NCBI GenBank assembly: GCA_034430415.1
Contig: DAOUEN010000061.1
Span: 1 to 15,684, forward strand
DNA: 15,684 nt
Direction: 5' to 3'
From: JADFUZ01 sp034430415
GTDB lineage: Bacteria; Chloroflexota; Dehalococcoidia; GIF9; AB-539-J10
Positions 1 through 5,914 of this stretch are shown in pieces; positions within the stretch are counted from its first letter, which is position 1; each line of letters starts with the position of its first letter. The position numbers and the translations under genes were made by a program. The notes under the pieces are model-generated. The model worked only from the letters and a program-made list of their open reading frames with translations, was not told where the DNA came from and ran no database searches.

Positions 1-1032
1 TTTCTGGTGACTGGCGCTTCGGGGTTTCTTGGCTATCACGTGTGCAGGTACCTGGTGGAGAGAGGGGAGATGGTGAGGGGCATTGATACTGCCCCTTTCG
101 CCTATGCAGACCTTAGCGCCGGGGTCGCTTTCTGGCAGGGAGACATCCGCGACAGAGAATTGCTGACGGAGGCCATGCGCGGCGTTCACGTTGTCATTCA
201 TGCCGCTGCTGCCCTGCCTCTCTGTTCTAAGGAGGAAATATCCTCAGTGAACGTCGGTGGGACGAGAAATGTTCTGGAGACAGCCTGCGATTCGGCAGTG
301 GAGAGGGTCGTCTTCATCTCGTCCACGGCGGTCTATGGGATTCCAGAAGAACATCCGGTGGATGAGAGCTATTCCCTGCGGGGTGTCGGTCCTTATGGGG
401 AAACGAAGATAGAGGCGGAAATGGCATGTCAGCGGTTCAGGGAAAAGGGGTTGTGCGTGCCAATACTGAGGCCCAAGACGTTCGCCGGGCCGATGAGGCT
501 GGGCGTGTTCCAGATTCTGTGCGATTGGGTGGAGGACGGCAGGAACATCCCCATAGTGGGTAGCGGAAACAACAAGTATCAACTTCTGCATATCGATGAC
601 CTGGTGGAGGCCATATATCTGGCGGCCACGGCTCCACGAGACAAGGCCAACGACACTTTCAACGTGGGAGCCACGGAATTTGGCACCATGAAGGCTGACT
701 TGCAGTCCTTGCTGGACTACGCAGGATTTGGGAAACACGTTGTGCCGATTCCTTCCTGCCTGGTGATCCCTGCTCTCAAGATGCTGGAACATCTCCACCT
801 GTCACCCTTATACGAGTGGATATATGAAACGGCGGACAAAGACCACTATGTATCGGTGGAGAAGATTCAGAGAGAGCTTGGCTGGCGTCCCAGGAGGAGC
901 ACCTCCGATGTATGGCTGGACACCTATAGATGGTACCTGCAGGAAAGCGAAGCTGGTCAGATAGAAACAGGAGTCAGCCACAGGGTTGCCTGGAAACAGG
1001 GAGTATTGAAGCTGGTCAAGCTGTTGTTCTAG
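1..1032 (+). CDS. NAD-dependent epimerase/dehydratase (extended SDR), 5' end outside window
   Basis: This is a nucleotide-sugar epimerase/dehydratase-like enzyme of the extended short-chain dehydrogenase/reductase family, a cytoplasmic NAD(P)-dependent oxidoreductase. The frame is open from base 1 and reads FLVTGASGFLG, which is the glycine-rich Rossmann motif (TGxxGxxG), so only a few N-terminal residues are missing. A GTG at position 7 lies inside this first beta strand and is unlikely to be the start. Near residues 105-112 there is VFISSTAVYG, which supplies the catalytic Ser/Thr, followed about 20 residues later by PYGETK with the YxxxK catalytic pair. The substrate cannot be told from sequence; sugar epimerases, dehydratases and 3-beta-HSD-like enzymes share these motifs. 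The gene is convergent with the pilT-like gene, with only 15 bp between stop codons, so it is probably not part of the pilus operon. The family is certain and the substrate unknown. Confidence 0.88.
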   Translation, partial: FLVTGASGFLGYHVCRYLVERGEMVRGIDTAPFAYADLSAGVAFWQGDIRDRELLTEAMRGVHVVIHAAAALPLCSKEEISSVNVGGTRNVLETACDSAVERVVFISSTAVYGIPEEHPVDESYSLRGVGPYGETKIEAEMACQRFREKGLCVPILRPKTFAGPMRLGVFQILCDWVEDGRNIPIVGSGNNKYQLLHIDDLVEAIYLAATAPRDKANDTFNVGATEFGTMKADLQSLLDYAGFGKHVVPIPSCLVIPALKMLEHLHLSPLYEWIYETADKDHYVSVEKIQRELGWRPRRSTSDVWLDTYRWYLQESEAGQIETGVSHRVAWKQGVLKLVKLLF

Positions 1033-1047
1033 GGTCTGGGTTGGAGC

Positions 1048-2127
1048 TTACCCGCCGAGGGGCGGGATGCTCCCAACCATGTCCTCCACCTCCTCCCGGT
1101 TGCGGCAGAATCTGGCCAGCGTCTCGCCGGTGATGATGCCCTGGAGGTAGAGGTTGGCCAGGGACTGGTCCATGGTCATCATTCCATCCCGCATGCTGGT
1201 GCGGATGACATTGTGGAGCTGGTGTATCTTGCCTTCGCGGAGGAGGTTCTTCACCGCCGATGATCCCAGCATTATCTCCACCGCGGCTATCCTGCCCGAG
1301 CCGTCGGCCCGTGGCACCAGCCTCTGCCCCAGCACCGCGATGAGCAGGGAAGACAGTCTTATCTGGGCCAGGTGGCGCTGGCTCGGGGGGAACAGCCCCG
1401 TGACCCTTTCGATTGCCTGCGGCGCCCCGGTAGCATGGCCGGTGGTGAGCACCAGGTGTCCTGTCTCCGCGACGGTAAGCACGGCGGCGGCGGTATCCAG
1501 ATCTCTCATCTCGCCTACCAGGATGACGTCGGGGTCCTGCCTCAGCACGTGTCTCAACGCAGTGGGATAGGAGAGCGTGTCGGTGCCCAACTGTCGCTGG
1601 GTGATGGCCGACCTCTCGTTGGGGTGACCGTACTCGATGGGGTCTTCGATGGTGACCACGTGGCAGGTGCGGTTGGCATTGATGTGGCGTATCATGGCTG
1701 CCAGGGTGGTGGTCTTGCCGCTTCCGGTAGGTCCCGAGACTACCACCAGCCCGTTCGGCCTCAGCGCCAGGTCTTTGCATATCTGGGGCAGTTCGAGCCC
1801 GTCTATGCTGGGGACAACGGTGGGCAGGAGCCGCAGGGCAAAGCTGATATGTCCCCGCTGCTGCGCCGCATTGCAGCGCAGGCGGCCCACTTCGGGGAGA
1901 GTCAGGCCGAAGTCAAGCTCCAGGGTGCGGTGGAACTCCTCTTGTTGCTCCGCTGTGGCCAGCCTGCCCAGGGCCTCCTTTATTTCCTCGGGGGACAGCT
2001 TCGGCTGCCCGTCGAGATACTCCAGCCCGCCGTTTATGCGTGCCATGGGTGGGGAGCCCACCACCAGGTGCAGGTCCGAGGCCTCCCTCTCCTTAGCCAG
2101 CCGGAGCAACTCTACAATATCTGCCAT
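1048..2127 (-). CDS. pilT: PilT-like type IV pilus retraction ATPase
   Basis: This 359-residue protein has the full PilT layout and normal length. An N-terminal PAS-like domain carries SDLHLVVGSPPMARING (about 17-33). The RecA-like ATPase core has Walker A GPTGSGKT (132-139), Asp box IEDPIEY (160-166), Walker B VILVGEMRD (201-209) and a His box starting TGHLVL (222-227). Near the C-terminus AVKNLLRE (291-298) corresponds to the AIRNLIRE signature needed for retraction in known PilT proteins, and GMMTMDQSL follows. In the family this hexamer removes pilins from the filament base at the inner membrane. The His box reads TTGHATGA where PilT/PilB proteins usually have L-H-T/A-N, so the residue before the His is Gly. 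The start is ATG with only a weak ribosome-binding site. It lies 76 bp downstream of the pilMN fusion and is probably co-transcribed with it. Confidence 0.93.
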   Translation of the reverse strand: MADIVELLRLAKEREASDLHLVVGSPPMARINGGLEYLDGQPKLSPEEIKEALGRLATAEQQEEFHRTLELDFGLTLPEVGRLRCNAAQQRGHISFALRLLPTVVPSIDGLELPQICKDLALRPNGLVVVSGPTGSGKTTTLAAMIRHINANRTCHVVTIEDPIEYGHPNERSAITQRQLGTDTLSYPTALRHVLRQDPDVILVGEMRDLDTAAAVLTVAETGHLVLTTGHATGAPQAIERVTGLFPPSQRHLAQIRLSSLLIAVLGQRLVPRADGSGRIAAVEIMLGSSAVKNLLREGKIHQLHNVIRTSMRDGMMTMDQSLANLYLQGIITGETLARFCRNREEVEDMVGSIPPLGG

Positions 2128-2203
2128 GGCAATCTTGTGTTATCTCTGTATCTATCAGGGATTCAACAGCCCTTGGGTTTTGCGGAGGGGCACTGCGAGC
2201 GGG

Positions 2204-3658
2204 CTATTTGGTGAGAAAGATGGTGAAAGCCGTCTCGACTTCCTCCTGGTGCATGTCGGTTATGACCACAATCCCGAACCTGCCGCTCTCCCTGAGCTGC
2301 CTGGCGTAGCCGAAGACGGTTGACTCATCGTCACCCCAGCCGTTCACCGTTATGCTCTCCGTAGTGTGCTTGATCTTGTCCAGGTCGAGCGCCGCCGGCA
2401 GCCGGTTTATCAGGGCCAGGTCGGCGTTTACCACCTCTCGCCCGGCGGTCAACTCATCGAGGGTGCCGGTGAAGGCAGTGGTGGTGTGCTCCGCGGTCGC
2501 TTCCAGTGACTCAACTTGCCCTCTCAAGGCATCCAGCTCCTCGGTGTAGGTGCGGGCCTGAGTGCCCTTGGAGATAGCCAGTTGATTCAGGCTTTCCCAT
2601 TGCGCCCGCAGGGCGCTGGTGAGTGGCGCGGAGTTCATGTTCATGTAGCCCCCGAAGACCACCGCCGCGATGCCGATAATCAGTACCGGCCAGTACAGAA
2701 TCTGGGACATGGGGGGTCGGGGCGCCGGACGATACACTTCGGGCAGCGCGTTGAAGTTGACCTGGAAATGGGCGGGTATTGCCCTACCCGATAGCTCCTT
2801 GAAGGCCAGGCCGATGTTGGTCATGTACTGGCAGACAGGGAAGTCCTCGGGAATGTCCATGGGAGGCAGCAGTGCCTGAACGGGACGTTTGTGCCTGCCT
2901 AACAGGAGGCTCCAGCTATCCTCGTGCTCGGCCAGGTCCCCGCAGACCAGCAGGGGGACGGTAGCCTCGAGGGGTTTGTCCGCGTGGCTGGAGTTGTAGA
3001 AGCTGATGGTCCGCTCCAGTTCACCCTTGATGATCGGCACCTTCTCCTCCAGCGTGGCTTCGGGGGACAGGGACGCGCTGCGGACTACCTCCGGCATCCC
3101 CCCTATAGCGACCACGATATCGAAGCTCCCCGGCTGGAGGTCGACGACGATGGCGCTTGCTTCGGCGCTGACTCTGGCCAGAGCCAGGGGTTTAAGGTCC
3201 ATGAGGTAGGGGTCCAGGCCTGCCTTGCGCAGGGTTGACACCATGGCGTCAACGGCGTTCTTGGACGAGGCTGCCAGGTAGACCAGGGTCTCGCCCTTCA
3301 GGGAAGGGATGCTCTGCCAGGCGATGTAGAGCTGCTCCATGGAGACCCCCAGGGCTCTGCCTGCCTCTCTCCTCACCGCCTCGGGAAGCAGGTTCCGGGG
3401 CAGCTCGGGGAGGACGAGCAACCGGTAGAGGCAGTTGATGCCGCTGATGCCGGCGATCACCCGTCGGGTCCCAATCTTCTGCTCCCGCCACAGTTGCCTG
3501 AGCTTGAGGGCGACGGCATCCTGGTCCAGGACGACGCCATCCCTGACCAGCCCCGGTTCCAGAGCCATGTCGGCGTGCTTTCGTGGCTGCTTCTCGGTGG
3601 TCACCAGGACCCGGATCGAGGAGTCATAGATATGTACGGTGGTCGCTTCTCTAGCCAT
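2204..3658 (-). CDS. PilM-PilN fusion (GspL-like) pilus alignment protein
   Basis: This 484-residue protein joins two normally separate pilus proteins. Residues 1 to about 292 are a PilM-like actin fold: an N-terminal strand region around HIYDSSIRVL, a second nucleotide-site-like stretch IVVDLQPGSFDIVV (about 170-183), and NIGLAFKEL near the end. The first phosphate loop has lost the usual DIG signature, so nucleotide binding may be weak. Residues 299-306 (QVNFNALP) match the INLLP-type tail by which free PilN docks on PilM. Then come one membrane segment (about 320-338), a likely coiled coil (345-400) and a PilN-like ferredoxin-fold tail (about 415-484, with ITVNGW and TAFTIFL). In known T4P systems PilM is cytoplasmic and binds PilN; GspL of type II secretion has the joined form. 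The gene starts 20 bp after the pilO-like gene and is surely in the same operon. Annotators may call it only PilM. Confidence 0.87.
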   Translation of the reverse strand: MAREATTVHIYDSSIRVLVTTEKQPRKHADMALEPGLVRDGVVLDQDAVALKLRQLWREQKIGTRRVIAGISGINCLYRLLVLPELPRNLLPEAVRREAGRALGVSMEQLYIAWQSIPSLKGETLVYLAASSKNAVDAMVSTLRKAGLDPYLMDLKPLALARVSAEASAIVVDLQPGSFDIVVAIGGMPEVVRSASLSPEATLEEKVPIIKGELERTISFYNSSHADKPLEATVPLLVCGDLAEHEDSWSLLLGRHKRPVQALLPPMDIPEDFPVCQYMTNIGLAFKELSGRAIPAHFQVNFNALPEVYRPAPRPPMSQILYWPVLIIGIAAVVFGGYMNMNSAPLTSALRAQWESLNQLAISKGTQARTYTEELDALRGQVESLEATAEHTTTAFTGTLDELTAGREVVNADLALINRLPAALDLDKIKHTTESITVNGWGDDESTVFGYARQLRESGRFGIVVITDMHQEEVETAFTIFLTK

Positions 3659-3678
3659 TCTCTGTCCTGGTGACGCTC

Positions 3679-4263
3679 CTATTCATAGAAGTATATTCTC
3701 AACTTCAGGTCCAGTATTGAGTTGCCCTCGATTGTGCCGTCTTCCGCCGGCTTGGGAACATCCATGGACACTGATTCTATCCTGGCGGTCGGAAACGCCT
3801 CGCTCAGCTTCATGCTGAAGTTGATGAGCTCCGGGGGTACCTCGGATTCAGCAACGACCGTCAGTGAGAACACGCGAAAGACGAAGCCGCGCAGCTCCTC
3901 TTCTCCCGGTGGCGAAGCGCCGATCCTGGTTACGGCCACATTGGTCTCCTCAGCGGCGTCGAACACGGCTTCGTTGATTTCTATCGATTGAGTATGGGTG
4001 CGGAACTTGTCCTGGAGCTGTCTTATCCCGGCAAGGCGGGAGTTGGCTTTGTCCAGCCTGGCTTCCAGTTCCGCTTTCTCGGTGGGGTCGGGAGCTTTGT
4101 ACGCGGCAAGTTGCAGTTCTGCCTGGGCGATGTTTGCCTCTAGCTGGACTTGCTCTTTCTGCTGTCTGTCGTACATCACGTACGCTGTGATGAGCAAGAT
4201 GGCCAGGGCACCGACGGTCAACAGCCACCGGGTTGTTCGACTCATTCTGGGTGCTCGTGCCAT
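3679..4263 (-). CDS. pilO: PilO-like inner-membrane pilus assembly protein
   Basis: This 194-residue bitopic protein has a short basic cytoplasmic N-terminus, one membrane segment (about 13-30), a long charged coiled coil (about 33-90, rich in Gln, Glu, Leu and Ala) and a C-terminal alpha/beta domain (about 95-194, ending LDLKLRIYFYE). This is the layout of PilO/GspM proteins, which pair with PilN/GspL through the coiled coil and ferredoxin-like domain. Primary-sequence similarity in this family is low, so the call rests on topology and on its place directly upstream of the pilM-pilN fusion. ATG at 4263 is used; a second ATG seven codons in is also possible. In transcription order it precedes pilMN, the reverse of the usual M-N-O order. 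No clear promoter was found in the AT-rich 50 bp upstream, although the island separates it from the other pilus genes. Confidence 0.8.
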   Translation of the reverse strand: MARAPRMSRTTRWLLTVGALAILLITAYVMYDRQQKEQVQLEANIAQAELQLAAYKAPDPTEKAELEARLDKANSRLAGIRQLQDKFRTHTQSIEINEAVFDAAEETNVAVTRIGASPPGEEELRGFVFRVFSLTVVAESEVPPELINFSMKLSEAFPTARIESVSMDVPKPAEDGTIEGNSILDLKLRIYFYE

Positions 4264-4480
4264 TCTCAGCCAGCCCTCTGTAGTTATACTATTAGTGAAA
4301 GCATATTACGGTGAAGCGAATTAGTCAATACATAGCTGCTGTCATTGCGAGCCCAAGGCGGGGGAGTCTGCGTGATGGGTGACAAGTCGAGAGTCGATAG
4401 TCGGGAGTCGGGAGACCACTGTCATTGCGAGCGGTAGCGTGGCAATCTCATGCGCACCAGCTCCCTTCGAGAGAAAGGAA
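4264..4480. other. Intergenic stretch between pilO-like and hicB-like genes
   Basis: No gene is supported here. About 75 bp next to the pilO-like start are relatively AT-rich. From 4341 on, the stretch consists of hairpin-type repeat sequence and 7-nt repeats, described separately. A TATAAC hexamer on the - strand (4288-4283) could be a -10 box for pilO, but no convincing -35 box sits at normal spacing. Confidence 0.6.
4341..4448. repeat. Composite repeat, copy 1: hairpin element + 7-nt repeats + hairpin element
   Basis: A degenerate GTCATTGCGAG element (4341-4369) is followed by six in-phase 7-mers (4370-4411: GCGTGAT, GGGTGAC, AAGTCGA, GAGTCGA, TAGTCGG, GAGTCGG). A 37-nt sequence follows at 4412-4448 (GAGACCACT, then the GTCATTGCGAG...GCAATCT element). 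The 37-nt sequence is identical to 5346-5382. The order of modules matches the second copy about 0.9 kb away. Confidence 0.85.
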
Positions 4481-4651
4481 TCAGCGCTGTGGAGAGAGTT
4501 GAGTCTCAAGTATGAGTTGAATTGCTTCTTGCAAGTTCTCCTGGACTTCTCTGACTGTCCGCCCCTGGCTGAAAGCTCCTGGAACAGCGTCTACCCACCC
4601 GATGTACCATCTGTCACGCTTCTGGATAGTAGCTTCGAATGTCTGCTCCAT
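4481..4651 (-). CDS. HicB-like small antitoxin-type protein without a HicA partner
   Basis: This 56-residue protein begins MEQTFEATIQ. It matches the short HicB/UPF0150 domain: an N-terminal strand, then WYIGWVDAVPGAFSQGRT (compare the family's 'PG..sqG.T' core) and an amphipathic helix VREVQENLQEAIQLILE. HicB proteins normally neutralise the HicA RNase toxin. The start at 4651 is chosen because a perfect AGGAGGT (4665-4659) sits 7 nt upstream; the ATG at 4657 is only 1 nt from it, and the TTG at 4750 would add about 31 residues with no family match. No HicA-like gene lies beside it. It is 101 bp downstream of a RelE-like toxin gene on the same strand and could be co-transcribed. Ala replaces the usual Cys in 'PGC'. 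Confidence 0.75.
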   Translation of the reverse strand: MEQTFEATIQKRDRWYIGWVDAVPGAFSQGRTVREVQENLQEAIQLILETQLSPQR

Positions 4652-4658
4652 TGCCATG

Positions 4659-4665
4659 ACCTCCT
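4659..4665 (-). promoter_or_regulatory. Perfect Shine-Dalgarno site deciding the hicB-like start
   Basis: The - strand reads AGGAGGT, 7 nt before the ATG at 4651 and 1 nt before the ATG at 4657. The spacing favours 4651. Confidence 0.75.
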
Positions 4666-4752
4666 CACCAGCAAGTGCCAGTCCGACGCTGGGCCAGGGT
4701 CTCTGCCGCACCCTCCCTCCCTGACAAGAGAGGAAAGCACTACTCAGCAATG

Positions 4753-5010
4753 CTACTTCGCTTTGTATATCTCTCGCCTGTGACCTATGAACTGTATTAG
4801 GATGGTCTGGCTTTCCACCGTGTAAACTGCTCTCCAGTCTCCTATGCGCAACCTGAATGCCCCTTCAAACCCGCCCGTCAGGGGCTCAGGAATCACCCTC
4901 TCGAAGTTCTCACAGAACCATGTAATCCTTCTGAGGATCCTCTGGCGTACGGCTTTGTCAAGCTTTTCGAGGTCTTCTACTGCCCTTTCGGTCCACTCGA
5001 CTCTAGCCAA
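4753..5010 (-). CDS. RelE/ParE-superfamily toxin
   Basis: This 85-residue basic protein is typical in size for RelE/ParE toxins. It shows the N-terminal strand and helix (VEWTERAVEDLEKLDKAVRQRIL), the central FRLRIGDWRAVYTV strands and the C-terminal GHRREIYK motif seen in RelE-type mRNA interferases. Such toxins cleave mRNA at the ribosome (RelE) or poison gyrase (ParE); which applies here is not decidable, but the GHRREIYK ending favours RelE. The start is TTG at 5010, with the antitoxin's TAG stop nested in the start region (8-nt overlap at 5003-5010), a sign of translational coupling. It is preceded by a small antitoxin-like gene and followed by the hicB-like gene. Confidence 0.88.
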   Translation of the reverse strand: MARVEWTERAVEDLEKLDKAVRQRILRRITWFCENFERVIPEPLTGGFEGAFRLRIGDWRAVYTVESQTILIQFIGHRREIYKAK

Positions 5011-5191
5011 GCCTTTCCACTACCTCTTCGTGTCGAAGCCTCCTGGAGGGATCCTGTAGGCGTCTTCTCAACTCTTCTTTGAAGTCCTCCCGCAGTTCCA
5101 GTCCAGAGTCAGGTTCGCCCAGCACTTCCAGGATCTTCTGCTCTATGAGATGCTCCAGGTCATCAATGGTAAGGTCCCCGACTTTTGTCAT
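5003..5191 (-). CDS. Small antitoxin partner of the RelE-like toxin
   Basis: This 62-residue, strongly charged protein begins MTKVGDLTIDDLEHLIEQ and contains EPDSGLELREDFKEELRRRLQ. It resembles, from memory, a family of short antitoxins found just upstream of RelE genes in Chloroflexota and cyanobacteria ('DLT.DEL..LIE', 'DPD.GLELR'). The start at 5191 is chosen because a GAGGA directly precedes it and an extended -10 box lies 25 nt upstream. The frame stays open for 76 codons further upstream, but that part is translated 7-nt repeat DNA. Its stop overlaps the toxin start, as expected for a TA operon. It would neutralise the toxin and probably repress its own promoter. Confidence 0.78.
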   Translation of the reverse strand: MTKVGDLTIDDLEHLIEQKILEVLGEPDSGLELREDFKEELRRRLQDPSRRLRHEEVVERLG

Positions 5192-5215
5192 TCCTCTATT
5201 TGCCCCCTGAAAGGC

Positions 5216-5224
5216 ATTATAGCA
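5216..5224 (-). promoter_or_regulatory. Extended -10 promoter of the relBE-like operon
   Basis: The - strand reads TGCTATAAT: a perfect -10 box with the TGn extension. The predicted start point near 5209 gives a leader of about 18 nt. No good -35 box is seen, which extended -10 promoters can lack. Confidence 0.6.
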
Positions 5225-5242
5225 GACGGTGGGACAGTCTGC
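5222..5242. promoter_or_regulatory. Candidate operator: inverted repeat abutting the relBE -10 box
   Basis: GCAGAC (5222-5227) and GTCTGC (5237-5242) form a perfect 6-bp inverted repeat with a 9-nt centre, lying directly upstream of the -10 box. The position suits TA autorepression. Part of it (AGTCTGCGTGA) also occurs at 4365-4375, so it may simply be repeat-derived. Confidence 0.35.
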
Positions 5243-5345
5243 GTGAAGCGTAATGGGTAATGGGTGATGGGTGATGGGTGATGGGTGGCGATTCGGCAGT
5301 CGACAGTCGATAGTCGGGAGTCGACGGTCAGGAGTCGGGAGTCGA
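5241..5345. repeat. 15 in-phase 7-nt repeats (GGGTGAT then NAGTCGN families)
   Basis: From 5241 the DNA can be cut into 7-mers without a break in phase: two diverged units, then GGGTAAT, GGGTGAT three times, GGGTGGC, one hybrid GATTCGG, then CAGTCGA, CAGTCGA, TAGTCGG, GAGTCGA, CGGTCAG, GAGTCGG, GAGTCGA. The second family keeps an AGTCG core with variable flanks. Confidence 0.88.
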
Positions 5346-5382
5346 GAGACCACTGTCATTGCGAGCGGTAGCGTGGCAATCT
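5346..5382. repeat. 37-nt exact direct repeat (second copy of 4412-4448)
   Basis: This is identical to 4412-4448. It starts GAGACCACT directly after the last 7-mer in both places and contains GTCATTGCGAG...GCAATCT. It marks a fixed junction between 7-nt repeats and hairpin element. Confidence 0.9.
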
Positions 5383-5487
5383 GGGTGACGGGTGATGCGT
5401 GATGCGGGATGGGTGACAAGTCGGCAGTCGACAGTCGAGAGTCGATGGTCGGGAGTCGGGAGTCGGGAGTCGATAGTCGACGGCTAG
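5383..5487. repeat. Second block of 15 in-phase 7-nt repeats
   Basis: GGGTGAC, GGGTGAT, GCGTGAT, GCGGGAT, GGGTGAC are followed without phase change by AAGTCGG, CAGTCGA twice, GAGTCGA, TGGTCGG, GAGTCGG twice, GAGTCGA, TAGTCGA and a diverged CGGCTAG. It is bounded by hairpin-element sequence on both sides (5355-5382 and 5488-5521). Confidence 0.88.
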
Positions 5488-5586
5488 GGATTGCTTCGGC
5501 GCTGACGCGCCTCGCAATGACAAAGGGAGTCCGCGCCTCGCAAGGACAGTTGGTGGCGTCGTTGCGAGCCGCAGGCGTGGCAATCT
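5488..5586. repeat. Inverted-repeat (MITE/REP-like) element
   Basis: The left arm runs GATTGCTTC...CTCGCAATGAC (5488-5521). The right arm is its imperfect inverse, GTCGTTGCGAG...GGCAATC (5559-5586). A further CGCCTCGCAAGGAC copy lies between. The arms match the hairpin elements at 4421-4448, 5355-5382 and 6316-6393. No open reading frame of its own is seen. Confidence 0.7.
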
Positions 5587-5606
5587 CTGGGATCTCTGCC
5601 GCCTCC

Positions 5607-5635
5607 TTGCCATCTCAGTGACAATTGTGTATCAT
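5607..5635 (+). promoter_or_regulatory. Sigma-70-type promoter of the mazEF-like operon
   Basis: TTGCCA (5607-5612), a 17-nt spacer and TATCAT (5630-5635): one mismatch in each box. The start point would be near 5642, giving a leader of about 30 nt. The palindrome ACAATTGT (5621-5628) lies in the spacer and TAGATCTA (5643-5650) at the start point; either could be an operator for the antitoxin. Confidence 0.65.
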
Positions 5636-5671
5636 AAATGCGTAGATCTAGCAGTTGTAGAGAGGTGTATT

Positions 5672-5914
5672 ATGAATACAGTTCGGTTGAACATTACCCT
5701 GCCTGAGGAGATCGCGCGCAGGTTGGAGTGGATCGCGGGGCGGAAGAGGAAGAGCCGTTTCATTGCCGAGACCCTCAGGCAAAGAATCGAGGAGATGGAG
5801 TACGCAGAGCTCCAGAGACTGCTGGAAGAGGGCTACAAGTCTGCCAGGCGGGAAAGCATCTCGCTGGCGAAGGAATTCGAGCCCGTCGACCTGGAAGGGT
5901 GGGATGAGTATTAG
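5672..5914 (+). CDS. MazE-like ribbon-helix-helix antitoxin
   Basis: This 80-residue protein begins MNTVRLNITLPEEIARRLEW, a ribbon-helix-helix (CopG/MetJ-type) DNA-binding N-terminus, with RKRKSRFIAETLRQRIEE as the second helix. The acidic C-terminal tail (EFEPVDLEGWDEY) is the type of segment that antitoxins thread into the MazF dimer. The start at 5672 has GAGGTG 5 nt upstream; the frame extends to 5618 but the extra residues precede the domain and lie inside the promoter. It overlaps mazF by 11 nt, which implies translational coupling. It should bind MazF and repress the operon. It resembles the EndoAI/YdcD type of MazE rather than the AbrB-fold type. Confidence 0.87.
   Translation: MNTVRLNITLPEEIARRLEWIAGRKRKSRFIAETLRQRIEEMEYAELQRLLEEGYKSARRESISLAKEFEPVDLEGWDEY

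Larger units (their letters stand above)
5192..5671. other. 480-bp intergenic region between the divergent TA operons
   Basis: No gene is supported. It holds the relBE-like promoter at one end, the mazEF-like promoter at the other, and composite repeats (5241-5586) between. Open frames crossing it are translations of the 7-nt repeats. Confidence 0.75.

Noticed and set aside
1372..2214. Open frame of 280 codons on the + strand opposite pilT
   Set aside because: The - strand frame carries all PilT motifs; this is its antisense shadow.
4379..4783. Open frame of 134 codons on the + strand
   Set aside because: It begins in repeat DNA and runs antisense to the hicB-like gene; no family resemblance.
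5192..5419. N-terminal extension of the RelB-like antitoxin to 5419
   Set aside because: The added residues (repeated RLPT/DCRLP and HPSPITHHP patterns) are translations of 7-nt repeats. A ribosome site and promoter support 5191.
5241..5487. Possible CRISPR array
   Set aside because: The units are 7 nt and contiguous, with no 25-40-nt repeats separated by unique spacers, and no cas genes are present.
5488..5586. Insertion sequence
   Set aside because: Inverted repeats are present but no transposase, remnant of one or clear target duplication is seen, so only a MITE/REP-like call is supported.
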